A stretch of DNA of 64,000 bases, from NCBI GenBank assembly GCA_025617375.2, contig JAMYGW020000001.1, positions 3,720,001 through 3,784,000 of the forward strand, in the 5' to 3' direction. How positions within the stretch are numbered: the first letter of the stretch is position 1; each line of letters opens with the position of its first letter. This document shows, piece by piece, positions 33,395 through 44,529 of this stretch. Below the pieces are notes generated by a model that saw only the letters and a program-made list of their open reading frames with translations, was not told the DNA's origin and did not search any database. This DNA is from Acarospora socialis (lineage: Eukaryota; Ascomycota; Lecanoromycetes; Acarosporales; Acarosporaceae). A program made the position numbers and the translations under genes.

Positions 33395-33839
33395 AATGGT
33401 TATGACCAGAAAGGGAAAACAGATTGAAAGAACGAAAGAAGGAATCTTGTAAGATAGGCATTACTGGCCAACCGATACGGCTGCATTTTCCGTATACTTC
33501 ACATCTTTTCCTTATCTGTTCGATTGGATTGGCGCCTCAGCACTGGCTGGCTGGGGATCAGAGGAGAGGCGAGGGACCTAGAAATCACCGTCGCGTGCGA
33601 GTAATCTAGAAATAATATATACAAATGAAGATGTCAGCACAGGATAGACACATCTCTTGTTGTGCCACCGTTGATTATGACACCGTAAACCTAAGCCATA
33701 TGTATAGCTTAACAAGCGGAGCTGAAACATGGCCGGAATGACGAGGCCATATTGCTGGTATCTCTGCATTCCGATGTCTTGAAGTATCATACCTAGTACA
33801 CACATTCAGCTACCTCAAGACCTGCATCGGGATATCTAT
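33395..33839. other. 3' flank of the wall-protein gene
   Basis: About 445 bp with no supported feature between the GPI protein stop and the stop codon of the broken minus-strand gene. Confidence 0.5.
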
Positions 33840-34554
33840 CTACCAGACGCCCTCAAAACGCCACCCGCGGCTCTTCAACGCTCTACCCATCTCAAGCATC
33901 CACGCCGCTCCCCCTTCGCCAATCGCACTTTCAACCACTCGCCCTCGAACCCAATCTCATCATACTCAAAATCCGCCCCATCCATCCTGCCTAATCCCCC
34001 CTCCGAAAAACAGCCCCGCAATAGCTCCTCCCCCCAAGCAAAGCAAAGTCTCCGTCCCCAATGACGCCGCAGCGGCGGAGGATTGCGAGCGCCGTGACGC
34101 GCGGATCGAAATCATGACCTTTCACGCCCGGGGACAGCCCAGGCCTTTGTCTTGGAGAGGGGGGATGCGCGCTTTGGATTGGGAGGGGGGCGAGATGTCT
34201 TTCGAGCGCGGATACGGGGCGGGGTCCAGAGGAGGGGGGAGGGCCTTCTACGGGCGCGGTGGGGTGGCCGGGAAGGGAAGGAAGGGAAGGGAAGGGTTGG
34301 ATGGAGGAGGATGTGGTTCGGTGCGATTTGGGGTACAGTAGCAGGAACTGGGGAAGACATGTTGGTCTCGCAGCTTCAGACTTCAGCGCGGCCTTGGACG
34401 CGGCGAGGGGGGTTACTCGTACTTTGTTTGGCGATGGGGTCGAGAGAGGAATAAGTGATCGTGATGCTTTGGTTAGGTGGGCTAGTTCGTCAATCCATCG
34501 TCTCTGTCGGTTCTGTTGGTGTCGGTGAAAAGGCGGTTGGCCCGAGGCTTCATG
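33840..34554 (-). pseudogene. Gene broken by several homopolymer frameshifts, family unknown
   Basis: A coherent protein can be followed on the minus strand only by changing frame four times, each time inside a C/G run: 34159-34164, 34130-34133, 34030-34035 and 33910-33914. Recognisable stretches in order are RRWIDELAHLTKASRSLIPL, VRVTPLAASKAALKSEAARP, LSKTKAWAVPG, HDFDPRVTALAILRRCGVIG, EELLRGCFSEGGLGRMDGAD, FEYDEIGFEGEWLKVRLAKG and the C-terminal MGRALKSRGWRFEGVW with stop at 33840-33842. Composition and motif-like flow change smoothly across the breaks, so the stretches belong together. Either the gene is decaying or the assembly has homopolymer errors. I do not recognise the family. Confidence 0.5.
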
Positions 34555-36880
34555 TCAGAGGTCGTGGCAGAACAATAAGCGACAACAGACAACAAAACAT
34601 GTTTACAATGCGAAGAGAGGGATATCTTGACTTGATACAAGTAACCTGTATTACTCTTAAGTGTTACTCATCACAGAATGGATTGTTAGAGCTCTTTATG
34701 AACTGTTATTATCCAATCTACTAGAGAATAGGAAGGTGTTGTTGTCGCTTTAATTATTTTGGTCCGCCATCATTTCTGACATCTGGCCTCGGCCTAAGTG
34801 CGTTTCGCGCCCGCTTGGCATCTGGGTCGTTGACAGTTTGGCTCGGCCCAGTCGCTTTTGCTGGTGCAGATGACGATTGTGTGTAGGCTGGCATTGTTCG
34901 ATGAAGCGACTTGGAGTGAGCGATGTCGAGAGTGGGAGGTGTGGCGGTGTAGGTGTAGGTTGGTGGTATGTTAGGGTGGGGGCGGGAGTGGGTGGTTGGA
35001 GGGAGGAGATTGTGTGTGATGGAAGGATGTGGGGTGGTGAGAAAGGGGATGAAGGAAAGCCACAAGGTAGTCTACGGCAAGGTCTCGGCGCTCGCTTCGC
35101 TTCGGCCCGTCAAGTAAGGAGGATAGCCAACTTCACTTGATCTGCCGTAGACTCCTGGCACAGCGCTTAGAAGGTATGAAGTTCGGGTCCCCCAGTTCCA
35201 GGGTATTCATCACTAAGGAACAACAATCGACTAATAGGACATGATATTATCGCAAAAGCCAAAAACTTCCAGAGCGCGAGATTGGCAGGTCGATAGAGCT
35301 CCGGTCAGCATAGCTCAGACTCAAGCAACAGCCATATAAATTAGGAACGCGTTGCATTAAGAAAGCACCGTCAAGAATAAAGAGCACAACAAAGTATCGA
35401 GGATAATTTCCGATCTATCTGTACCAGCTGTCGTCTTAGTGTTGTCTGGGCGATTGACCTGCCATCCTCGTGTAGCAGGTGCATTCCCGCGATGTGGATA
35501 GTGTCCCAGTATCCGCTCGAATATGAAGGGCGGATTGCTCCGAGGGCCCTTCGGCAAGGAAGCGGTCCATCGGACTCAAGCCCTGGGTATGACGGTAGGA
35601 ACTGGGAAGCATTTGTATGAATGCGTTGTGGTATGGGCAACTGGGAGACTGCTTTGTGTCTGTCCCTTGACGCAGAGCTGAGGCATCCTGCTCTATACGG
35701 GCAATCTACGATTAGCAACACTGAGCATCGTGGTCGACGTCACTCAATCGGTGACCTGCCGAGGAACCCGAGCCGGGTGGGAGGAACTGCTCACTGGAAG
35801 CCGGTGAGCTTTCTACTTTGACAGCCTCTTGAAGCCTAGATACGAACAGTCAGCATGAGTTACGAGAGTCGAAGGAGAGGTGGTCAGTAGGGACGGCAGA
35901 TAAGAGAGTGCACCTAACCCTTGCGGCAAGCCAGCACTCGGTTTGTTGGTCTTGGGAGACATGACCCTATTCGTAACAACCAACAGCGATGCGAGATCAA
36001 GCAACAGGCTCAAAGGGTTGAAGATGTCTGGTAGGAAGAGTCGGAGCAAGGTCTGAGGGACTGCTCGATTTCATTTTGATTTGGCAGGTCCGAGTTGGGC
36101 TTATATAGGCCTAGGTGTGTGTACATTCGTACACGGGAGACTACTACATCATCGAGGAAGAAGGCGGCCAGCTCCCTGAATCCTAAGCACAACGGTTGGT
36201 GCGAGCGCCTGGGTGGTCTCTCTGATCCGACCATAGTTTGCCTGAATCTTATGCATACAGGCTGGCATGTCTTCGTTTCAAATAACACGCAGGAGGGTCA
36301 GATGGGAGCGTCTTCACTTAGGGTAGTCCTGATGAATCGCACCAACATCAACGGTAAGAATGATCGACCTCGCTAATGAATGACCTTACTGCAGGTGTGA
36401 TTAACGGTACCTTAAAGCCATTGGCCGATGCACTTTTGTTCAGCTTGCCACAGCAGGTTTATAGGCTGGATTAAGGTACTATAGTGCCTGTTACTGGCGA
36501 TCCGATCCAATCGAGGCTAGACTTACCTTTGTCTTTCCTGAGGTTGGCTGATCCCCTTCCGGTTGTGGTATGAGGCTCACAATCCGGTGCACGTGTCTGG
36601 CATTGTTACACTTACACTGCAGCATGCGAGTCAGTTTAATCCTCTACGCTCAGTTGCTGCTCTCCCTTTGTAAGTTTGGCGAGGCTTTAAGCCTTCAAGG
36701 CTACGAAGTCCCACCTTCGAGACAGGCAGTAAGTGGAAGGTACTGCGGCTACAAAATGGGCTCCACTCCCGTCTTTACTCTGTCTCTTAACCCACCCAGA
36801 CTCCGCAAGATACATGTAGTTTTCAATCTCTTCGCGCTTCACTTTTCAATCTCCTCCGTGCTCCTACTCTGCATCTCACG
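34555..36880. other. 2.3-kb interval without a supported gene
   Basis: A small minus-strand frame at 34754-35065 ends in a Lys/Arg/Pro-rich 46-residue stretch starting MPAYTQSSSAPAK and might be a small gene, but there is no family support. An 11-bp inverted repeat (AGTCTACGGCA at 35069, TGCCGTAGACT at 35143) flanks a CTTCGCTTCGG-rich loop. The last 300 bp are the pyrimidine-rich promoter and leader of the Clr5 gene. Confidence 0.4.
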
Positions 36881-39616
36881 ATGGAGCCGTTCATGCAATC
36901 AGATGATGACGACGGTCGGGTGCGAGTGCAGCTTCCGGCTGATTTGCAATTCGAGCAGAAATGGGACGTTCTGAAACCTGTCATCGAGCAGTTGTATCTC
37001 GAGCAAGACCGGAAGCTTACTGATGTGATGGAGATGGTGAAGGCTGAATATGGCTTCGTTACTTCGTGAGTCCTACATTCATACTCAGTGGTGTCAGAAC
37101 GGCGCTGAGCAAGCCTCATTCTCCCTAGGGAATCTTCGTACAAGTATCACGTCGCCAGGAAATGGAAACTGAAGAAAAACCTCTCTACTTCCCAGAAAGC
37201 GGCTTTGTGCGCAATTCGTCGAACAAGGGCTGCAGCAGGCAAGACCACCATCTTTCGAAACCAGCGTCAAGGCAAAGACGTCGAGGAGAGGAAGCTACGA
37301 CGACACTTGAAGGACGAAATGAGGCGTGATATTGTCAGTAGACGTACTACACCAGCCCGACCAGAAGAGTTCAGAATCCTATCCGGTTCCTCCTTTCTGC
37401 TTAGCAATAGCATGTAAGTTTTCTTCCCCGATCCCTAATGCGGAACTTGTCCAGTCGGCACTGACTCTATAGTTTCCTAAATTGGAACATGCCATACGGA
37501 ACCATGCAGTTAATTGTTCAAAGCCCGGGCATTCCTGCACCCTCTCCCATGTCAATATCGACTCCGAGTGACGTGGTAGTTGTCACACCGGCCAGCGACA
37601 ACGTCCTTTCCACTAATAATGCGCCGTCGCCTATAAGCCGAGTTCAGAATATGAAAGCAACTGTCGATCGAGCTCACATGTTCGTTGAAGGTCGGTTTCG
37701 GGAATTACTGCTTTCTATGCAGAATGAAGAGAAAATGTAAGGATGAGGCCCACATTACTCATGAAGTCTCACCGCTGATAGTGTAAATAAGACTGATGTC
37801 GAAGTGGCTATATCAGTTCTGGATTTACGGTTTCAAGACTGCCAAGTCTTGGGGACGTGGCCCCAGGAACTGGGACGCCGAAAGTCTGAGGTTGAATGTC
37901 TTCCCAGCAATCAGCCCTGCACCTACCTCGAGTACGCCTAGGCCGGAAGTGGAAGCGACAAATGATGAGCGAGACTTCCCGGAACGTGACAATCCTATAA
38001 CGCTTGAGCCATCACCACTTTGTCACTGGAGTATTCACTACCCTGACACCGACCTGTACCATTCTTGTCGGTCTCGAACTCCAACACCAGATCGAAGTCC
38101 AACACCAGATCCTAGTCCATACCCCCTTGAAGAAGCGTCATGGATGCCTTGGCCCAGCTCTTGGCAAGAACCGTCTTATCAGACAATACTTCTTGATAGT
38201 CTTGCTACTAATGACTTTAGTAATATCAAAGCAAAAGATCTTCCCATCGCAGTACCACAAATAGTCAAGGCAGCCGAAGCTCAAGGTGATGAACTTCTGG
38301 AAGAAGCTTACGGCTTTGCGATTATGGCACGCAATACCGAATTGCTCTTGGAGTTTGATGACAGGCTAGGGGACTCGGAAGACGAGACAGCCAAGGAGAA
38401 AGTAGGGAACCTCAATCCGGTCCATTTCGCAACTACATATCTGAACGGCTCAGATGCCTGCTGTACTGTGCTGCGAGCCATTCTGTTTGCGCGGAATGTG
38501 GACTTGAGGTTTCGTCCATCAAGCTTGAACAACCTTGGTCATACTGCCTTCGACAATCTTCTACTAGGTATCCTAAAGGCCCATACATCTATTACCCCTG
38601 GGGCAGTCGACGGTAGTCTAAGAGATGAGAAACGATTTCCTGGGGAAGAGATTGACATCTGCGGACGATGGGATGCGGACTCTAACTGCATCCAAGCCCT
38701 TTTAGCTGCCGGCAATCCTCGTGTTCCGTTCACATGGAAGCACAAATTTTGTCACACCTCAGCCAAGACCATCTGCCACTGTCTGGACGAGCTTTGCCGC
38801 TACGCTAAAAGCATCGGTGAGGTAAAGGGCATAGCTCAAATCCCGAGCGGCTTGTTTGTGAAACATTGTGTATCCTGCGGGCTGAAGATGGAACTGCTGC
38901 CATTACATAACATCGTCCTGGTTACGTTCGCGCTCGCCCAGTTCGGTAAAGAAGATGAGGATTTGTTTGGCATGCTCGCTGTCTTACTTGCTATGCTTAG
39001 GGAAGGAGCGGACCCTCGGGAGACGGCAGATTTCTCTATATCTGCTTTGTTCCATGGCGATGAAGTCAACATGCTGAATGAGATGGAATGCGACCATGCA
39101 AAGCTGAAGCCAGCCGAACTGGCTGACCGTGTCCCTTCAAGTTTTGTCGAGAACTGGTCCAAAATGGCCAGAATGGGCTGGGAGATATTTCGCCACATTC
39201 TTCGGCGCTCAGAGTCCCAATGGCAGACTGGACAGATGCCTTCTAGTTGCGAAGACATTCGTTATAAGAGTGACGATGACGGTCCCACCTGTCAAGGACC
39301 ACGTGTACACTATTTCGGTGGCGATACAGGTTTGGCAGTACTTTCGGCCGCAGTGGAGACTGAACTCCTGACGTATAGACGGCTCAAGGAAGGAGACCCT
39401 TGGATATCCCCACATTTCAACTTGGATTCATTATTGGAAGGCTTGAATGATGACGGTCGAATCTCCATTGGCTTGGTGGAAAAGGAGATGATGAAGCGAG
39501 TATGCGACTGTGGCCGTTTCCTGGACGGGTATAGACACCTGCGTGGAGAACAAGCCATGAGGTATGATTTCTCGAATCTTGACGACTGGTCTCGAACGAC
39601 CTTTTTGAGTTACTGA
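36881..39616 (+). CDS. Clr5-domain protein
   Basis: Four exons, 36881-37065, 37129-37413, 37473-37736 and 37792-39616, with introns of 55-63 bp, give 852 aa. The Clr5 domain (about residues 25-80) reads WDVLKPVIEQLYLEQDRKL, MVKAEYGFVTS, then ESSYKYHVARKWKLKKN across the first junction, the hallmark order of this helical fungal domain. The N-terminal acidic stretch QSDDDDGR precedes it. The long C-terminal region contains blocks seen in many Clr5 proteins: FPGEEIDICGRWDADSNC, PFTWKHKFCHTSAKTICHC, FVKHCVSCGLKMELLPLH, EDLFGMLAVLLAML and LTYRRLKEGDPW. Clr5 in fission yeast acts in gene silencing, but the family is greatly expanded in filamentous fungi and mostly uncharacterised. Confidence 0.88.
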
Positions 39617-40486
39617 GTCTGGTTGCGGGCTTCGGTCGGGGGGTCAGGTCCTTAATCAGTACACTCTACGATGTGTTTACTTCTATCAGTGATGATCTGG
39701 TTCGCAATTCAGCGGGCATGAACATTCAACTAAACTCACAATTGGACTGGCCTTTGTGGGTCGAATGCCTGTAGTGTATGATCCTGGTGTTTGGTTGTAA
39801 ATCGTGCCAAATAGACAGTATGGGACATGTTCGTTCTCGGGAGCCCTTAGCGGTCATTTGTCCGGGCTTGCCGCCCCAACGCAGGAGCCATCTAGTTCAT
39901 GCTATGCCCAGTGTTAAGCAAACAGTACCATTGTTGCTCTAACCCAAGGAACGACTCTTCGGTTCTTGCACCCATATCGAAGACTTTCTGGTTGTCTTCA
40001 CCAAATGAAGACTTTCATGTTGCGGCATCATTGAGTTGTGACAGCAGCAGCAGGTAGTTAAGATCAGGAATCAGATCAGTTGGTTAGAGGCTAGAGTTGG
40101 GCGGTCTGAAATAGCTACGAAGTATTGAATATATCCTGGTCGTAGTATTCTTGTATGTTTGCAATCGAGGTCGCAACAAACCAGTGAGAGTGATGCGGCT
40201 CCACCGATGAAGAGTGACCAGCGAAGTCTTCTACCCATCAATGCAAAATATCTTTGAAGTTTGTGTCCGAAGTCCGGAAATCAGATCCAGGCATATATCG
40301 TCCAACCTAAAAGCTTCCTATCAGCTCTTCTTGATACATCGACTTCAACACGCCATAGCGCTAGCACACCCCCCTGCCCAAGCACCAGCACCGGCACCTG
40401 CGCAAAGCAAGACCAGACCGACAGGGACTGGATGGCGAGTTCCTTCTGCCGAGACGATGCGAGGAGCGAGGCAGAGGAATCTCCAC
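39617..40486. other. 3' flank of the Clr5 gene and left edge of the mtq1 remnant
   Basis: About 870 bp. No intact gene is seen. From about 40214 a frame is open into the methyltransferase remnant, but its sequence before 40487 is not recognisable. Confidence 0.4.
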
Positions 40487-41558
40487 CACGATACGTTCTA
40501 GGAAATCAAGCATTCGAAGATGTGGATATACTCTATCGACGTGGCGATTTGGTTCCGAGCTTTGATTCTTTCTCTCTAACCCTACAGCACACCGTTAACC
40601 AAATACACGAAACTAACACCCGCACTACAAACAGACCCAAAACAGTAAAAGCTACACCACTCATCTAACAAGCATCATCCTCCCGCGCCAACGCTATGAT
40701 CCGCAACGGCCCCGCCGTAGCAGCAGCAACGACGAGACCGCCCACTGCCCCTACTAATCCTCGACCTCTGCACCGGAACAGGCTACCTACCAATTCCCCA
40801 CAATCTCTCGCCGGATCACACATCCCAACCTCCAGATCGTCGGTATCGGCATCTTGCCCCAAGCAGCGCCCACCCCCCTTGCTGGTCGGAACCATCTCCG
40901 GCCCAACATCCAGAACAGCACACTTGCCGCCTTGCCGCATCGCAGGAAACCCACCCCTTGCGCGCCCCGACGTCCTTCAATCTTTCCTTTTACCAGCACA
41001 TCTGACCAGAACCAGTCCGCAACAGAAGCAGCACGTTGATATCAGCACCTGATGAAAAGACCTAGAAGTGCGACCTGATCTGGGATGTGGTGAGTGGCGA
41101 CCAATTAATCAATCCGCCCTAAGTTCCCCCCTCGCATCTCCCATTCAGCACCGGAACCGCGCGCTCGCGTTCGCAGATTCGAACCGAGCCTCGCTCTTGT
41201 AGCCCTAATAGCTGAAGCCCCACACTGCGGCGATTCGTGCTACCCAACGCTCCAACCGCGATCGTCAACCCGCCATCCTAGTCGTGGAAGTAGGCGACCT
41301 GCAACATGTGAGGCATGTTGTTTCTTCGGGCCCTGCCGTTCACCTCACCCGGGGAGCGAAGCCAGGGCGGGTCAAGTGAATGTAAAGAAAAGGGAAAAAG
41401 GCAAGGAGGAGGACGGTGGGTCTGAGTGGGATGGTGTGAGGATTTGGAAGGGACCGGTTTCGCTGACGCGGAGGATTTGTGGCAATGTATTCATTGCCAT
41501 AGTGGAGAAACAGGGTAAGAGGCTCGGTCGTTGTCCGAACTGCCTGGTGGTCGCTTGA
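40487..41558 (+). pseudogene. mtq1: Decayed HemK/MTQ1 release-factor glutamine methyltransferase
   Basis: No single frame is open, but the landmarks of a HemK-type methyltransferase appear in order and on one strand. They are RYVLGNQAFEDVDILYRRGD (40487-40546, the substrate-binding lead of the family), LLILDLCTGTGYLPIP (from 40751, SAM motif I), LQIVGIGILPQAA (motif II region), RRNH..NIQNS, then INPP followed directly by a TAA where the catalytic NPPY should be (about 41107-41122). FEP-x-LALV (about 41180-41200), ILVVEVGDLQHVRHVVS (from 41275) and a final WDGVRIWKG follow. Frames shift at least three times between them. An intact enzyme methylates the GGQ glutamine of mitochondrial release factor. 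The catalytic tyrosine is lost and the frame broken, so this copy is very probably dead. A working copy should exist elsewhere. Confidence 0.7.
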
Positions 41559-42456
41559 GGAGGTGGTGTTTGATGTCGATATCGATTTGCTTTTGATGCC
41601 TAGAGGTGATGTATAGGCTTGATGACGTCAGTATCGAGCAGTTGATGTTTCCTTGTGTATTCTCCGATTCTGAGGCACTGTTCATGTAACGTTACGCCGT
41701 TGTACGAGTTGTAAATGATAATGTTATGACCCGTCCACCTCATGGAGTTCCTCCCGTCGTGACTGTAGAACCAAGGCTCAGTGGCTTGATCTACCCTTGT
41801 ACGAGTACGAGTAGCGTAGCACTAGCGCCTCAGCCGCATCCGCCCGCCTGCAAACAACGAAAGTTCCCAGTTTTCCAGTTCGATCTTCTGACCCGATTAT
41901 TCTAGTCGAGAACGAGATCACTCTCACCACCACCATCACCACGCACAATAGACACCGTGCGCCTTATCGCATCAAGCATCATCAGAAAAAGAAAATCACT
42001 AGTATCTTCAACATCTATGGGCTACTCACCCGTTCCAACAATCCGCTCTACACCCACTACCCGTCGCACGAGGAGTGCGCCCGCCGGCTGTGACCTTGAA
42101 CTGGTCATTATTGGCTCCGTCAACACGCAAACGCCACGAACGTCCAGCGCACGTGTGTGGCTACTGGCGAATGGTCCGTCCTGAACTGGGCGGACGGTAA
42201 ACTTGACTTTTGGACTTGGACTCGAGATAGAGAAAGAGGGCCTTGAAGAGTTAAATTTTGGATGTAAGCGTAGCGCTCTAGCCCTGACGTGGGGGTAGGA
42301 CGGAGGGTACTAACTCAACATTAAGCAGTGAGAAGTTGCAGTTCTCGGAAGAAAGAGAGAGAAAGACTGGCAATAGTCAGTTAATGAGGAGGGATAGACA
42401 GAGTGAGCTGTCGATGCGCCGAGGCGCAATATTCGTGTCGCGCGCATTGTGTAGAG
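41559..42456. other. Intergenic region before the kinase gene
   Basis: About 900 bp. A stretch at 42010-42230 contains protein-like readings (FNIYGLLTRSNNPLYTHYPS and EWSVLNWADGKLDFWTW) in different frames, perhaps another coding relic, unidentified. The rest is promoter and leader. Confidence 0.4.
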
Positions 42457-44529
42457 ATGTTTGCGTTCGATGCCGGCGATAGGCATTTCACGCCGTCTGG
42501 CGCCGCGCCAATCCGGCGGTTGACTCGGTCGTCTTTGGCGAACCCCAGCGATCGGAATGGAGAAGGCACGTGCGAACAGACCTGGGTGGCTTCGGGGTCG
42601 GTAAGCGGAGCTAGAGTATGTACGGGTGCGGTGCAAGGGTTACAGGGTGATGGAGGACGAGCGAGCGGAGAGGGGTTCAAGGATGGAGATGGAAGTGCGG
42701 CCATGGTCGTTGATGGAGTCGTGCCGTCTCAGACTCCATATCCGAGTAACGCCGCCCCTCCCGTTAACATCACGCCGCGGTTTACCACGGCCGCGCTAGA
42801 CGGCCCGCGAGCGGAACTGGGCGGGAGGGCGATTCAGATGGGTGTTACGGCAAACGCACAGCATCTTACTGGGAGGGCAGCGAGGAAGAAGAAGCGAGGC
42901 ATGAAGAAGGGCGCGCCGGCTATGAGTACCGTGCGCGGCTTCACGCCTGCCGCTTCTGGAGACGATGACTCCGATTGTTCGACTGCTAGTGGTTCGATGA
43001 GGTTGGTGCCTAGGTTCGGTGACGTCGCAAGTTCTACCAGCAGCCCGGGACTACGACCTTCGTCGGCATCAGGTGGTGGCATTAGCGCCCTGAGACTACA
43101 GCTCGATACGCTGAACCTCGGTCCCGGAAGTGACAGATTGTCTTCGATGGTACGCACCAAGAGTAAGCTTGGCTCGCAGACACCGAGTAGCGCGAGCATG
43201 ACGTCAGAGACTATGAGCGATGTGGATGCGAATGAGATGACGAGCTACGAAATCCCGCTCGAGCACGACTTCGTCAGCCCGGATGTAGGGCAGAAACCCA
43301 TCTACGGTTCGGTGGAGGGCGGGCTCGTCCGGGACTTGCCACCACGCAAGATGACCGCCTCCGACTTCCAACCCATCAGCTGTCTCGGCAAAGGCACCTA
43401 CGGCACCGTCCTGCTCGTCAAGCAGACCGCGACGGGGCGTCTCTACGCGCAGAAACAGTTCCGTAAAGCCTCGCTGACGGTGCACAAGAAGCTGGTCGAG
43501 CAGACCAAGACGGAGCGCAGCATCCTCGAAAGCGTCAACCGACACCCCTTCGTCGTCAAGCTCTACTACGCCTTTCAAGACCACGAGAAACTCTACCTGA
43601 TCCTCGAATACGCCCAGGGCGGCGAGCTCTTCACCCACCTGGCCATGGAGCGCATGTTCCCGGAGTCGGTTGCTTCCTTCTACATGGCGGAAATGGTGCT
43701 GGCGCTCGAACACCTGCACCACAACGTCGGGGTCGTCTACCGCGACCTGAAGCCGGAAAACTGCCTCCTTGACTCCGAAGGCCACCTCCTGCTCACGGAC
43801 TTCGGCCTCAGCAAAGTGGCCGTCTCCTCGTCGACGGATCGCTGCAGCTCCATCCTCGGCACGATCGAATACATGGCGCCCGAAGTCATCCTCGGCCGGC
43901 CGTACGGCCACGCCGTCGACTGGTGGTCGCTCGGCGCGCTCGCCCACGACCTGCTGACCGGCTCCCCGCCCTTCACCGCCAACAACCACGCCAAAATTCA
44001 AGAGAAAATCACCCGCCAGAAACTCGCCCTCCCTTACTTCCTCGGCCCGGACGCCAAAGACCTGCTCACCCGGCTGCTCCGCAAGGAACCGGGCAAGCGC
44101 CTCGGCGCCAACATGCCCAGGGACATGGCGGCCATCAAGAATCACCGCTTCTTCCGCAAGATCGATTGGCGGGCCCTGGAGCGGCGGGAGCTGGAGCCGC
44201 CCATCAAGCCGCTCGTCACCGACCCGGAACTGGCGGAGAATTTCGCCCGCGAGTTCACGGACCTGGCGCTCAGTCCGGTCGTTGGGGCCGCGACGGCGCA
44301 GCAGACTTGGACGTCAGCAACGCCGGGATGGAGGGGCGATGCGGTGGGGACGGAGTCGTGGGATGTTGGTGCGGGTGCCGGTGTCGAGGTCGGAGTTGGG
44401 ATCGGTGTCGGAACTGGGGCGAGAAATGGTGTTGGAGATGGAGTCGGGCTGGGAGAGACGGATCCGTTTGGGGGCTTCAGTTTCGTGGCGAGTCGGAGTC
44501 TGCTGGAGTGCGGTGATGGCTTTTTTTGA
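42457..44529 (+). CDS. psk1: AGC-family Ser/Thr kinase, Psk1/S6-kinase-like
   Basis: Single exon, 690 aa from the first in-frame ATG. The ATG at 42703, in the better context GCCATGG, is an alternative start. The low-complexity N-terminus is followed by the kinase domain at about 306-565: glycine loop [10 protein letters not shown], catalytic Lys in [26 protein letters not shown], catalytic loop [16 protein letters not shown] in [10 protein letters not shown], activation loop [14 protein letters not shown] and [14 protein letters not shown]. The AGC C-terminal extension follows, ending with the hydrophobic motif FGGFSFVAS about 20 residues before the stop. T-loop and hydrophobic-motif residues are in place for activation by PDK1- and TOR-type kinases (family knowledge). 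It is likely a ribosomal-protein-S6-kinase homologue acting in nutrient signalling. Confidence 0.9.
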   Translation: MFAFDAGDRHFTPSGAAPIRRLTRSSLANPSDRNGEGTCEQTWVASGSVSGARVCTGAVQGLQGDGGRASGEGFKDGDGSAAMVVDGVVPSQTPYPSNAAPPVNITPRFTTAALDGPRAELGGRAIQMGVTANAQHLTGRAARKKKRGMKKGAPAMSTVRGFTPAASGDDDSDCSTASGSMRLVPRFGDVASSTSSPGLRPSSASGGGISALRLQLDTLNLGPGSDRLSSMVRTKSKLGSQTPSSASMTSETMSDVDANEMTSYEIPLEHDFVSPDVGQKPIYGSVEGGLVRDLPPRKMTASDFQPISCLGKGTYGTVLLVKQTATGRLYAQKQFRKASLTVHKKLVEQTKTERSILESVNRHPFVVKLYYAFQDHEKLYLILEYAQGGELFTHLAMERMFPESVASFYMAEMVLALEHLHHNVGVVYRDLKPENCLLDSEGHLLLTDFGLSKVAVSSSTDRCSSILGTIEYMAPEVILGRPYGHAVDWWSLGALAHDLLTGSPPFTANNHAKIQEKITRQKLALPYFLGPDAKDLLTRLLRKEPGKRLGANMPRDMAAIKNHRFFRKIDWRALERRELEPPIKPLVTDPELAENFAREFTDLALSPVVGAATAQQTWTSATPGWRGDAVGTESWDVGAGAGVEVGVGIGVGTGARNGVGDGVGLGETDPFGGFSFVASRSLLECGDGFF

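Noticed and set aside
34754-35065. 103-codon minus-strand frame
   Set aside because: It is mostly Thr/Pro/His low complexity. Only the last 46 residues look protein-like, which is too little to call a gene.
35069-35215. Possible tRNA suggested by an inverted repeat and a GTTCGGGTCCC box
   Set aside because: The T-loop lacks the invariant adenine pattern and no cloverleaf could be drawn.
36570-36974. 134-codon frame overlapping the start of the Clr5 gene
   Set aside because: The Clr5 domain defines the coding frame. This one is hydrophobic leader-like noise from the pyrimidine-rich promoter.
43204-44145. 313-codon open frame antisense to the kinase gene
   Set aside because: It lies fully inside the kinase domain on the other strand and is an effect of GC-rich codon use. 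It has no family features.
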